64,000 nt of DNA from Pseudomonas sp. N3-W (GTDB lineage Bacteria > Pseudomonadota > Gammaproteobacteria > Pseudomonadales > Pseudomonadaceae): contig NZ_CP103965.1 in the NCBI RefSeq assembly GCF_024970185.1, positions 3,902,001 to 3,966,000 of the forward strand, in the 5' to 3' direction. Under the pieces are notes generated by a model. It did no database searches, had not been told where the DNA came from, and saw only the letters and a list, made by a program, of their open reading frames with translations. Below are positions 1 through 8,773 of the stretch, in pieces (position 1 is the first letter of the stretch; every line of letters starts with the position of its first letter). A program made the position numbers and the translations under genes.

Positions 1-2
1 CT

Positions 3-383
3 ATGCCACTGGTTCGCGTCGACATCAAAAAGCATCAAGACCCCACCTACGCCAAACGCGTCGGTCAGTTGATCTATGCCGCCATGCACAACGCCATCGG
101 TGTGCCGGAACACGATAATTTCCAGATACTGGCCGAGCACGATGAAGAACGTTTCATCTTCGACACCGAGTATTTGGGCATTAATCGAACAGACAATCTG
201 GTGATCATCCAGATCACGTTGAACGAAGGCCGCACCACCGAGCAGAAAAAACTGCTCTACAAAACCATCGCCGACAGCCTGCATACGGAACTGGCGGTGC
301 GCCTTGAAGACGTATTCATCAGCTTGGTGGAAGTGAAAAAGGAAAACTGGTCATTCGGCAACGGCATCGCCCAATACGCCTGA
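3..383 (+). CDS. Tautomerase family protein
   Basis: 126-residue protein of the 4-oxalocrotonate tautomerase/MIF superfamily. The N terminus reads MPLVRVDI, so removal of the initiator Met would leave the catalytic Pro1 typical of these enzymes, which carry out keto-enol tautomerisation. The length fits the long (about 125-130 aa) tautomerase_3-like branch, in which two beta-alpha-beta units sit in one chain. The start lies at the window edge, so the ribosome site and promoter cannot be seen. The TetR gene begins 30 bases after the stop, which suggests one transcript and makes the tautomerase a likely target of that regulator. The substrate is unknown. Confidence 0.85.
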   Translation: MPLVRVDIKKHQDPTYAKRVGQLIYAAMHNAIGVPEHDNFQILAEHDEERFIFDTEYLGINRTDNLVIIQITLNEGRTTEQKKLLYKTIADSLHTELAVRLEDVFISLVEVKKENWSFGNGIAQYA

Positions 384-413
384 TGCCCCCTTCTCTACCT
401 GCGAGCCACGATC

Positions 414-1031
414 ATGCCCCGAGTCTCCCGCGCACAAGCCGACCTCAATCGCGAAACCATCGTCGATGCCGCCACGCGGCTGTTCCGTGAGCGGGGGCTG
501 CACGGGATCAGCGTAATTGATGTGATGGCCGCCGCCGGACTGACCCACGGCGGGTTCTACGGGCATTTCGAGTCCAAGGAAGCCCTGGCGCGCGAAGCCG
601 GTGGCCGGGCGTTCCAGCAATCAGGTGAGCGCTGGAATGCCTGGATCGCCGAAAGCGCAGACAAGAACAGCGCCCGCCGCGCCTTGATCGAACCCTATCT
701 GTCGGCAGCCAGCCGCGACAATCCCGGCGCGAGCTGCCCGGTGGTCGCCTTCGCCGGGGACATGTGCCACGAAGCGGCTGGTAGCGGTTTGCGCCAGACG
801 TTCAACGAGGGCCTGGACCGACTGCTGCAGACCTTCGGCTCGTTGATGCAGACCGGCGATGCCGCGCAGGATCGACAACAGGCGCTGGTGCAATTTTCGT
901 TGATGGTCGGTGCCCTGACCCTGGCCCGCGCCACTCAGGGCGAGCCGCTGTCCGATGAAATCCTGGAGGCGGCGTTGAAGTTTCTGACCGCCGAAAAGGC
1001 CGTTGACAAGCCCGGCCCGGCGCCAGCATGA
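414..1031 (+). CDS. TetR/AcrR family transcriptional regulator
   Basis: 205 aa. The N-terminal 60 residues form the TetR DNA-binding domain: RETIVDAATRLFRERGLHG, then VIDVMAAAGLTHGGFYGHF, the usual helix-turn-helix with its GxFYxHF end. The rest is a helical ligand-binding and dimerisation domain with PYLSAASRDNPGASCPV, as in the branch of TetR proteins usually found beside oxidoreductases and tautomerases. It follows the tautomerase on the same strand and is followed by a clear intrinsic terminator. Its ligand and operator are not visible; the operator would be expected upstream of the tautomerase, outside the window. Confidence 0.9.
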   Translation: MPRVSRAQADLNRETIVDAATRLFRERGLHGISVIDVMAAAGLTHGGFYGHFESKEALAREAGGRAFQQSGERWNAWIAESADKNSARRALIEPYLSAASRDNPGASCPVVAFAGDMCHEAAGSGLRQTFNEGLDRLLQTFGSLMQTGDAAQDRQQALVQFSLMVGALTLARATQGEPLSDEILEAALKFLTAEKAVDKPGPAPA

Positions 1032-1135
1032 TCGGCCACATGAAGATCCCTGCGCTGAACCTCACCCGCACCACCACGACCGCTACCGGCGGGTCGTGTG
1101 GTGGCTGGCTGGGGTAAACACAGCGCAGTGAACCC

Positions 1136-1167
1136 AAGGCCCCGCCAGCAATGGACGGGGCCTTGTT
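1136..1167 (+). terminator. Rho-independent terminator after the TetR gene
   Basis: A nine-base stem AAGGCCCCG / CGGGGCCTT encloses an 11-base loop and is followed by TTGTTGTTT. It lies about 100 bases after the TetR stop and ends before the next ribosome-binding site, so it separates the tautomerase-TetR unit from the isochorismatase gene. Confidence 0.8.
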
Positions 1168-1217
1168 GTTTCTCCCCTCCGTTCGGCACGTTGTGTACGA
1201 CACCCAGGAGAAACACC

Positions 1218-1742
1218 ATGCCATCAGCGCTTCTGATCATCGATATGCAGGTCGGCCTGTTCCACGGCCCGGACAAACCCTACGACGGCGAGCGGGTGCT
1301 GGGCAATATTCGCCGGCTCATCCAACAGGCCCGGGAACGCAACGTACCGATTCATGCCGTCCGCCACACCGGCCCCGACGGGTCGCCGATTGCCGCTGGC
1401 AGTCCCTTCTGGCAGTTGTTGCCCGAGCTTGAGCTGGATGGTGATATCGACATCCTGTTCAACAAGACCAGACCCAACGCCTTCCATGGCACTTCGCTGG
1501 CGCAGCACCTGCGCTCGGGCGGGGTCGATGAGCTGCTGATCGTCGGCATGAAAACCCAATACTGCATCGACAGCACTTGCCGGGCAGCAGCGGATCTGGG
1601 GTTAAAACCGCTGCTGGTGGCTGATGCGCATACCTGCATGGACACGCCGGTGCTGGCGGCCTCGGCGATTATCGAACACCACAATGCGACGTTGAATGGT
1701 GCGTTTGCCAAGGTCATCAACACCGCCGATATCCAGTTTTAA
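1218..1742 (+). CDS. Isochorismatase-family cysteine hydrolase
   Basis: 174 aa. The start is the ATG preceded by AGGAG seven bases upstream; a longer frame exists upstream but has no ribosome site and reads through the terminator. The fold signature is complete: ALLIIDMQ with catalytic Asp9, Lys83 in LFNKTRPNAF, the cis-peptide/nucleophile region VGMKTQYCIDST with Cys116. Family members hydrolyse isochorismate, nicotinamide, N-carbamoyl compounds or other small amides; nothing here fixes the substrate. It stands alone between a terminator and a REP pair, so it is probably monocistronic and cytoplasmic. Confidence 0.88.
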   Translation: MPSALLIIDMQVGLFHGPDKPYDGERVLGNIRRLIQQARERNVPIHAVRHTGPDGSPIAAGSPFWQLLPELELDGDIDILFNKTRPNAFHGTSLAQHLRSGGVDELLIVGMKTQYCIDSTCRAAADLGLKPLLVADAHTCMDTPVLAASAIIEHHNATLNGAFAKVINTADIQF

Positions 1743-1750
1743 ATACATAA

Positions 1751-1845
1751 CCTGTGGGAGCGAGCTTGCTCGCGATGGCGCAGTGGCAGTTGACTCATAT
1801 GTTGACTGACACGCCGCTATCGCGAGCAAGCTCGCTCCCACAGGG
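1751..1845. repeat. REP pair (inverted)
   Basis: Two inverted copies of the Pseudomonas REP core, GTGGGAGCGAGCTTGCTCGCGA, face each other across about 50 bases. The whole can fold into a long hairpin. It follows the hydrolase gene directly and could also end its transcript. Confidence 0.85.
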
Positions 1846-1990
1846 TTTTGCAGTGTAGATCTTTACCGGCAGGCATAGAGGCCGTGCAAGCTCCTACACT
1901 GTCCAGAGTTGGCCATTGCCAAACCGCTCTGGAATCAGCAATCTGCAACGACATAGAGCCCGACCATCCGAAGCCCACAGGAGCCCCGGC

Positions 1991-2956
1991 ATGACCGCAA
2001 CCGTTCTGGTACTGGTTGAAACCATCAACGACTACCTGCCGATTCTCGAACATCAGGGCTTTCACCTGATCCTGGCGCCAACCCCTGCCGAACGCGCCCA
2101 GGCCATCGCCACCCATGGTGCGCGCATCGACGCCGTGTTGACGCGTGGTCCGCTGGGGTTGTACGCCGATGAGATCGCGGCCCTGCCCGCACTCAAAATC
2201 ATTTGCGTGATCGGCGCCGGTTACGAACACGTCGACCTGCAAGCCGCCAGCGACCGGCATATCACCGTGACCAATGGCGCCGGGGTCAATGCATCTTCGG
2301 TGGCCGATCACGCGATGGCGTTGCTGTTGTCACTGGTGCGCGACATTCCCCGGGCCGACGCCGCTGTCCGTCGCGGTGAATGGCCTAAAATCATGCGCCC
2401 TTCCCTGGCTGGCAAACGCCTGGGGATTCTCGGTCTCGGCGCGGTCGGCATGGCCATCGCCAAGCGGGCGGCCGACGGTTTTGACATGAGTGTGTGTTAC
2501 CACAACCGCCAGCATCGCAGCGACGTGCCATACGACTACTGCTCGACCCCCACGGAGCTGGCCAGGGCCTCGGATTTTCTGGTCGTCGCCACGCCGGGCG
2601 GGCTCGGCACCCAGCACCTGATCAACCGCCAGGTACTGGACGCGCTGGGGCCTAAAGGTTTTCTGGTGAATATCGCCCGGGCCAGCGTAGTGGTCACCGC
2701 CGACTTGATCACCGCGCTGGAACAACGCCGCATCGGCGGCGCCGCACTGGATGTGTTCGATGCCGAGCCCAAGGTGCCGGAAGCGCTCAAGAGCCTGACC
2801 AACGTCATCCTCACACCGCACGTCGCCGGGTTGTCGCCGGAAGCGACCCAGGGCACCGTTGAGCTGGTGGGCAAAAACCTGGTGGCGTTCTTTTCCGGCA
2901 ACCCGGTGCTGACGCCGATTGCGTTGCCGATGCCGGTGCCAGGCCGCTCCACCTGA
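1991..2956 (+). CDS. D-2-hydroxyacid dehydrogenase family protein
   Basis: 321 aa. The start is the ATG with CAGGAG eight bases upstream. Residues about 1-95 and 275-321 form the catalytic domain and 100-270 the NAD(P)-binding domain, with GLGAVG at 148-153. The family triad is present: Arg230 in NIARAS, Glu259 in DAEPKVPE and His277 in LTPHVAG. Such enzymes reduce 2-keto acids (glyoxylate, hydroxypyruvate, phenylpyruvate and others) with NADH or NADPH; the GAGYEHVD segment is of the glyoxylate/hydroxypyruvate reductase type. It stands alone between REP pairs, converging on tssA. The physiological substrate is not determined. Confidence 0.9.
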   Translation: MTATVLVLVETINDYLPILEHQGFHLILAPTPAERAQAIATHGARIDAVLTRGPLGLYADEIAALPALKIICVIGAGYEHVDLQAASDRHITVTNGAGVNASSVADHAMALLLSLVRDIPRADAAVRRGEWPKIMRPSLAGKRLGILGLGAVGMAIAKRAADGFDMSVCYHNRQHRSDVPYDYCSTPTELARASDFLVVATPGGLGTQHLINRQVLDALGPKGFLVNIARASVVVTADLITALEQRRIGGAALDVFDAEPKVPEALKSLTNVILTPHVAGLSPEATQGTVELVGKNLVAFFSGNPVLTPIALPMPVPGRST

Positions 2957-2987
2957 CACACTACAAATCTTGCTGACACCCCAAAAT

Positions 2988-3082
2988 CCTGTGGGAGCGG
3001 GCTTGCCCGCGATGGCGGCGTGTCAGTCGGTACCCATGCTGAATGTGCCGCCTTCATCGCGGGCAAGCCCGCTCCCGCAAGG
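2988..3082. repeat. REP pair between convergent genes
   Basis: Inverted pair of GTGGGAGCGGGCTTGCCCGCGA-type units, filling the gap between the convergent dehydrogenase and tssA genes. It is well placed to act as a bidirectional transcription end. Confidence 0.85.
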
Positions 3083-3093
3083 TGTGCAGTGTT

Positions 3094-4176
3094 CTAGAGA
3101 ACTCCAAGCAACGTCCACAGCCGCCGCGATTCCGCATCCGCCGAAATCAACTCACCCAGCAATTCACTCAACGGCTTGTTCCCCCACTCCACCCCGCGCC
3201 GGATCAAGTACGGCACCGGGCTGTGTGGCTCGGTACGGGCCAGGTACTCGGCAATCAGCAACAATTGCCGATAGGCCTCTTCACGATTCGCCGGCTCACG
3301 GAATACCTGAGCCTCAGGCGCCGCCGCTTCCACGGCAATGGACACTGGCACCGATGGAACCTCGACCGGCGGCTGATTGGGCTGTCGTGGGTGCATGGCA
3401 ATAAACTCCTCCACCAGCGTCAATAACGCCTCGATGACATTCTGCAACGCCTTGAACCCGGGCGCCTGATCGCCCAGATAAGCATCACTCCAGGCATCCA
3501 GGCGCTGCAGATGTTGCAGGCTCAGCAACAGGCTGCCCTGGTTGCGTAACCAGAAAGACAGCGGCGTGGCGCGAATCTGTTCAGTGAGTTTTTTCTGTTC
3601 GCTGCGGGCGGTTTCCGCCGAGGTTTTTGCCACTTTGCTGTCATTGACCAGCACCTGCTGCAACTGCAACCGGCGCCAGGTATCCAGGCATACGCCCTCG
3701 AATTCACCGTTGCGCGTGTCCAGCAACGGCACCCGGGTCAGCAGCACTTCGCTGTAGCGCCGGGCCAGCCATTCCAGCGGTATCACCCGCCACGACTGAT
3801 CACCGTCTTCGGCCTGGGGGTGCAGTTGTTCGGGATAGCGCTCGCACAACCCGGCGACCAGCGCTAGGCTGCCGGGCAAGCCTTCAAGGCCGTCCTGATG
3901 CAACCAGGCTTCGCCCAGCCAGGCACTGAGCATCAGGTCCTTGCTGCGTTCCAGCAGCAGGCTGGTCGTCAGTTGCTCCAGCTGCGGCCACTGCGCACGC
4001 TTGATCGACGACTGCCAGACACCGGTCGGCAGGCTGGTATCGTCTTCGCGGCGCAACTCCCGGGCCTGATCGAATTCGTGTTCATAACGCAGATCCTGAC
4101 CACAGGGTGCTTCAGCGCTGATGGGCGCCAGCAGCCGGTCGATCAGTTCCGGCATGGGGATTGAAGGTTGATTCAC
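3094..4176 (-). CDS. tssA: Type VI secretion protein TssA
   Basis: 360 aa with the ImpA_N domain over roughly residues 8-130 (LLAPISAEAPCGQDLRYEHEF, then WLGEAWLHQDGLEGL). The C-terminal part contains the REEAYRQLLLIAEYLARTEP and SPVPYLIRRGVEW segments typical of TssA. TssA caps the growing sheath-tube and helps coordinate assembly at the baseplate. The gene is the last of the leftward tss operon and its start overlaps the tssM stop by four bases (ATGA type), which indicates translational coupling. Confidence 0.93.
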   Translation of the reverse strand: MNQPSIPMPELIDRLLAPISAEAPCGQDLRYEHEFDQARELRREDDTSLPTGVWQSSIKRAQWPQLEQLTTSLLLERSKDLMLSAWLGEAWLHQDGLEGLPGSLALVAGLCERYPEQLHPQAEDGDQSWRVIPLEWLARRYSEVLLTRVPLLDTRNGEFEGVCLDTWRRLQLQQVLVNDSKVAKTSAETARSEQKKLTEQIRATPLSFWLRNQGSLLLSLQHLQRLDAWSDAYLGDQAPGFKALQNVIEALLTLVEEFIAMHPRQPNQPPVEVPSVPVSIAVEAAAPEAQVFREPANREEAYRQLLLIAEYLARTEPHSPVPYLIRRGVEWGNKPLSELLGELISADAESRRLWTLLGVL

Positions 4177-7100
4177 AGGCCCACCTCAGTATTGGCGATA
4201 GACGCGGTGGTGCCCGTGCCCATGAACGGTGAAGGCGGCGCCACGGCGGGCAGCGGTTGAATCGACAGCGGCAGTTTCGAGCCCTGGCTCATCAGCGACA
4301 GGCGCATGAACATCCGGGTCTGCTCGGCAGTCGGCGTCTGCCCGGTGACCGGCAGGCGCAAGATCAGTGGAAAGTCGGTGTAATCCACGTTCGGCTGGCG
4401 CTGTACCGAGGACTGCGCACGCATGAAGCGCAGCAACGACCACGGCCCGCCATATTCCCAACCGGCTTCCAGATCGCGCACCACCAGGTTCGGCTGCAAC
4501 GGATCGTTGGACGGACGCTGGGAGCCGTTTCTGGCCCAGCGCAACGTCAAGCGAATCGGCTGGCCGACCATCCAGCGCAGGTTCGGTTGCGGCTCACCGG
4601 GATAACTGATCTGTTGATTGCCAGCGTTCAAGTCCCAGGCGATGACCTGATCGGCGCCGCGCTCCTCGTCACGATCGGTGCGCCAGCGCACATCCATCTC
4701 GACCCCCAGCACGCCGCTCTTGTCGCGGATAAACAACGGCCCGAGCCAGGTGCTGGCCTGCTTCAGACGGTTGAGGAACTCCTGTGCCGCCACGCGGCTC
4801 GGTGCCTGGCTGAGGGCCAACCCGGCCTGTGCCACCGGCAGTCGTTTGTCGATCAGTTCCAGAAAATGCTCGACCCGCGCCGGGTCGGCGTCGCTGGCCT
4901 GCACGCCACTGGCAAACGGAAAACGCCCGGCCAGGTATTGATTGAAATAATTGGCCACATCGTTCCAGGCCGTCGCCGCCTGCTGCTGTTGCAGGACCTG
5001 ACAACGGCGCATGGCGCTTTGCTGCAAATCCAGCGCGCGCAACGCCAGCGTCCCACGGCCGCTGCCGAGGCTGGCGGTTTGCAGGATCTGGCCGCAGGTG
5101 CTGGTGTCCATGTCGATGAAATCGCGACTGACCAGTTGCTCGATCTGCGCCGGTGAACTGGCCGGGTTCTGGTCCTTGTACTTGAGCAGTTCGTCGTTGA
5201 GCGCGTTGAATTGCGTCACCCGTTCGTAATCCAGCGCCGACAGGTTCTGCTGCTGGGTACGCAGCCAGTCCAGTGCCGAGCTGCGCCGCTCGGTGATACC
5301 GAGCATGGTGTTGAATTGCTGCTTGAGGCTGAGTTTCAGGTCCTGCACGTCACTGGCGCCGAACAGTTGCAGGCCGAGGTTTTTCGAGCCATCCCACTGG
5401 CTGATTTCGGTACGACCGCTGAACAACGGCTGAGCGACAATTTCATTCAGGCCACCGACCACTTCCGCCAGGGCACGGCGGTTCAGCACGGTTTGCAAAC
5501 GCGTGGCCAGGTCACTGCGGCGCACTTCGACAAAGGCTTTCTGCAAGGCAATCGCTTGCGGTGCCTGGACGTTGAATACGCCATAAGCATGGGTCTGTTC
5601 CTTGTGGTCCTTGATGCTCTCCCACATCGCCGTCGCTACCGCATCTTCGGCGGCTTGCAGCAGCGCGCCGCGATACGCCGGCGGGATGCGCGGCAGTTCT
5701 TCGGCGGTGTAGCTCTTGTAACTGGCGAAATAATTGAGCGCGCCATTGAGGTCATCGCCGTCAACATCCTGCCCTTGGGAATTACCCGATTCGGCGTCGT
5801 CGGCGCGCAAGGCGATGGCGACAAAATCACGCTTGAACAGCGCGTCGACCGCGTTGCTCAACTGCACGACCTGATCCTGCAACGCCAACTGCCCGCTGCC
5901 TTGCAGCACCAGCAGATTGCCCCTGGCCCCGGCCTTGGCGATCCACTGATCACGGAAGCTCTGCTGCAATTTCGCCGCCTGGTCATCCAGCTGTTGCTGG
6001 ACTTGCTGACCGAGCAGCGTGCTTTGGCGCACCTTGTCCATCATGTCGCGGTAACCGGGCACCAGGTCCTGGCCCTTGCCCCGGCTCCAGGCCGAATTGG
6101 TCAGGCCGATCAGGCCCTGCAAATCACTGATCAGTGCTTGCAGGTCTTCGAGCTCTGTCAGGGTATTGCCGCTGCCGGCTTCCAGTCGTTCCAGGTGCAG
6201 TTTCAGGTAACCGGCCTGACTGACGAAGTTGTCGGCAAGGAAGTACTGGTCCAGCCAGCGCTCCATCAGCTCACTGAAATTGCTCTGGACGCCGGGACGC
6301 TCGACCGTCAGGTCCAGGGCCTGCAAGTTGTCGTCGTTAGTGTCGAGCAGTACCCGGTTGTAAAACGCCGCGCGCCTCAAGGTGCCGACATTGAGGTTCA
6401 GCGACAAGGCGTTATTGCTCAGCAGCACCAGATCATCGAGCGGCGTGCGTGAGTTGTTCAGGGCCTGGCCGAACCACTGGTTCTGCTGTTCCAGGCGCAC
6501 GGCGCGATCCACCAGCTCCTTCGACTTGACGTAGTTTTGCCACTGGGCCGGGTCGTCGCTTTCCACGGCATTGCGTCGCTCGGTATTGCGAATCGCCTTG
6601 AGCGCCACAAGGTCCGAGCCCAGCAGATCGTGCAGCGGCTGCACCATGTGCCGCTTGGCAATCAGCCGCAGCTCACTCTCCAGTTGCACGTCCAGCGGAG
6701 AAAACCATGAAGTGGGAAACGCCAGTGAGGTGAAGGTCCAGCGCGGCGCCTTTTCCAGCACCCGCCAGAAGCCCTGGACGTTACGCCGGGTCGGGTCCTG
6801 ACGATGACTGTCGTCGATGACCGCGACATAACTTTTCTGTGCGCCTTGCAGCAGCCGCGCCAGGTCGCGGGCGTCCTTGACCGAGCCTTGCCAGACCCAG
6901 AGCATGCACACTGCCCAGATCACCCCGAGCACCGCCGCCACGCCACCGGTCACCCGCTGCCAGCGCTGACGCAGACGCAACAGACGCGGCACGGGCTGGG
7001 CCAGGCCGCGCTCGGCGACCACCCGACGCTGCCACAACCGGCGGGCAAACGCGCTCTGCTGCACGCCGCTGTCGTCGGCGGAAAAACCGTCGACGGCATC

Positions 7101-7991
7101 TTCCGCCGGCTGGTTGGCGGTGAAGTACACCCCGCGAAAACGCGGTGCTTCCCCTTGGGCATTGCCCTGGAACACCGGCTCCAGCAGGGTTTGCAAGGTA
7201 CGCCGCAGCGCCTCCAGACGCTGTGGCAATGCATACAGATCGCTGCTCAACGTACCGGACAAGGTACCGATTTCAATGATCGATTCCGACAGCGCCCGGT
7301 ACACCTGGTCCAAGGCCACATCGCTCCATTGCGACTGCCAGGCCGCATCCGGGCTGTACGGCGAGGACCAGCCCAGCGCTCGTTCGCGACTCTCTTCGGG
7401 CAGGGCCGTAATCAGTTCCTGAAAGCCCGGCAGCTCTTCCATGCCGGTAATGACCACGTACACCGGCAGGCTCAGGCCGAAACGTTGCAGCAGGTCGATG
7501 AAGCGGCGCCGGGCCGCCAGGCCCAGGGTCGTCGCCTGTTCGACATTGACCAGGCTGCTGACCGGCACCGTCCACACCACACCGTCCAGTGGCCGTTTGC
7601 TGCGCAGGCGCAGGATCAACCCCAGCAACCGCCACCAGCCGCCCCGTTGCAGATTCATGCCTTCGTCCGGCAAGAACAGCGCTTGCGGCACCACCAGTAC
7701 CGCGCCTTCTGAATCTGACCACCAGCGTCCGAACCAGGCCGGTTTGTCGGTGGGCTGCAAGCGCCACTGCATGCACAGTTGCGTGCCCTGCACCTCGTCG
7801 CCGAGCATCAGCAGCCATGGAATCTGATAACGATCCTGGGCACCCTGCTCCTGCTCCATGTGCCGCACCGCGGCATAAAAACTGCGAATCGCCGCGCCGC
7901 TCTGGGTGCGCAACCACCAGAGCGCGACGGCGATCAGAATCAGCGCCAGGAGCAGCACCACGACCAGGCCGATCATCCCCAGCGTACTCAT
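4173..7991 (-). CDS. tssM: Type VI secretion protein TssM (IcmF)
   Basis: 1272 aa, inner-membrane core of the T6SS envelope complex with TssL and TssJ. A membrane helix is evident at residues 6-27 and a second at about 349-367; the long C-terminal part is the periplasmic IcmF/DUF1215 region that contacts TssJ. The usual first helix of the N-terminal hairpin is missing. The site where many TssM proteins have a Walker A motif reads MLGDEVQGTQ (62-71), without the GxxxxGK[ST] pattern, so ATP binding is doubtful. It overlaps tssL and tssA by four bases on either side. Confidence 0.95.
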   Translation of the reverse strand: MSTLGMIGLVVVLLLALILIAVALWWLRTQSGAAIRSFYAAVRHMEQEQGAQDRYQIPWLLMLGDEVQGTQLCMQWRLQPTDKPAWFGRWWSDSEGAVLVVPQALFLPDEGMNLQRGGWWRLLGLILRLRSKRPLDGVVWTVPVSSLVNVEQATTLGLAARRRFIDLLQRFGLSLPVYVVITGMEELPGFQELITALPEESRERALGWSSPYSPDAAWQSQWSDVALDQVYRALSESIIEIGTLSGTLSSDLYALPQRLEALRRTLQTLLEPVFQGNAQGEAPRFRGVYFTANQPAEDAVDGFSADDSGVQQSAFARRLWQRRVVAERGLAQPVPRLLRLRQRWQRVTGGVAAVLGVIWAVCMLWVWQGSVKDARDLARLLQGAQKSYVAVIDDSHRQDPTRRNVQGFWRVLEKAPRWTFTSLAFPTSWFSPLDVQLESELRLIAKRHMVQPLHDLLGSDLVALKAIRNTERRNAVESDDPAQWQNYVKSKELVDRAVRLEQQNQWFGQALNNSRTPLDDLVLLSNNALSLNLNVGTLRRAAFYNRVLLDTNDDNLQALDLTVERPGVQSNFSELMERWLDQYFLADNFVSQAGYLKLHLERLEAGSGNTLTELEDLQALISDLQGLIGLTNSAWSRGKGQDLVPGYRDMMDKVRQSTLLGQQVQQQLDDQAAKLQQSFRDQWIAKAGARGNLLVLQGSGQLALQDQVVQLSNAVDALFKRDFVAIALRADDAESGNSQGQDVDGDDLNGALNYFASYKSYTAEELPRIPPAYRGALLQAAEDAVATAMWESIKDHKEQTHAYGVFNVQAPQAIALQKAFVEVRRSDLATRLQTVLNRRALAEVVGGLNEIVAQPLFSGRTEISQWDGSKNLGLQLFGASDVQDLKLSLKQQFNTMLGITERRSSALDWLRTQQQNLSALDYERVTQFNALNDELLKYKDQNPASSPAQIEQLVSRDFIDMDTSTCGQILQTASLGSGRGTLALRALDLQQSAMRRCQVLQQQQAATAWNDVANYFNQYLAGRFPFASGVQASDADPARVEHFLELIDKRLPVAQAGLALSQAPSRVAAQEFLNRLKQASTWLGPLFIRDKSGVLGVEMDVRWRTDRDEERGADQVIAWDLNAGNQQISYPGEPQPNLRWMVGQPIRLTLRWARNGSQRPSNDPLQPNLVVRDLEAGWEYGGPWSLLRFMRAQSSVQRQPNVDYTDFPLILRLPVTGQTPTAEQTRMFMRLSLMSQGSKLPLSIQPLPAVAPPSPFMGTGTTASIANTEVGL

Positions 7992-8755
7992 GAGTCTTGC
8001 TCCGGGGTACTGACCGAATCCGTCATTTGCAGCACCGGTTCGAGTTCCTGTCGAATATCACGCCAGGCCAGTTGCCCAAGACCTGTGAGCAACAACACCA
8101 TGGCCAGAATGCCCAGCGCCAGACGAAAGCCGTCGGGCAAAGACAGGCGTACCGGCAATTGCACAGGCGGCGACACCGCTGGCTGTTCCAGGCAGGCCAT
8201 CACGTGTGCCTCGTCGGGCTCGTGCTGCCAGGCAAAGGTGTACAGCGCCAGGCGCAATTTCTCGTGCTGGACCTGACTGTGCTCACCGCGCAAACGTCCC
8301 TCAAACCCCAGCACCAGGCACTGCAAATAGACATTGGCGATATCGCGGGTATTGGCCACTTGCTCCTCGAGCAGTTCCTTGATCGCCGTCGGCAATCGTT
8401 CGCCGGCCTGACGGCTGCTGTACATGCGCGCCTCCAGCGGTTTGTCCTGCCAGGCCGATTGCCCCGGCCATGGGGTGAACAGCAGGGTCTCGTCGATCAA
8501 GGCGACAAAGGCGTAGACCAGCGCCTTGACCTGCTCGGTGGCCGAGTCGCCGACCCTGGAAAATGCCGTGCGCCACAAGCGCTGGGACTGCTGCGTGGAC
8601 ATCTCGACCACCGCCTCCACCAACACCGTTTCGTCGCTGTCCTTGGGCAACTGATTCCAGTCCTGGGTCCATTGTTGCCAGGCCTGGCGAAAGGCGCTGC
8701 TCAGCGGTGCGTCGTTGAGGCCCAATGTTCCCGACCCGCCATTCCCTTCAGACAT
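7988..8755 (-). CDS. tssL: Type VI secretion protein TssL (DotU)
   Basis: 255 aa. The cytoplasmic DotU domain covers about residues 30-200 (YAFVALIDETLLFTPWPGQS is a conserved stretch). One membrane helix near the C terminus (LALGILAMVLLLTGLGQLAW) anchors it. There is no C-terminal OmpA-like peptidoglycan-binding domain, so this is the short form, which would need another anchor to the cell wall. It is coupled to tssM by a four-base overlap. It links the baseplate to the membrane complex. Confidence 0.93.
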   Translation of the reverse strand: MSEGNGGSGTLGLNDAPLSSAFRQAWQQWTQDWNQLPKDSDETVLVEAVVEMSTQQSQRLWRTAFSRVGDSATEQVKALVYAFVALIDETLLFTPWPGQSAWQDKPLEARMYSSRQAGERLPTAIKELLEEQVANTRDIANVYLQCLVLGFEGRLRGEHSQVQHEKLRLALYTFAWQHEPDEAHVMACLEQPAVSPPVQLPVRLSLPDGFRLALGILAMVLLLTGLGQLAWRDIRQELEPVLQMTDSVSTPEQDS

Positions 8756-8773
8756 ACAGCGCCCCTTGCGTGA

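Noticed and set aside
5211..6452. Open frame of 413 codons on the plus strand
   Set aside because: Antisense to tssM; shadow frame.
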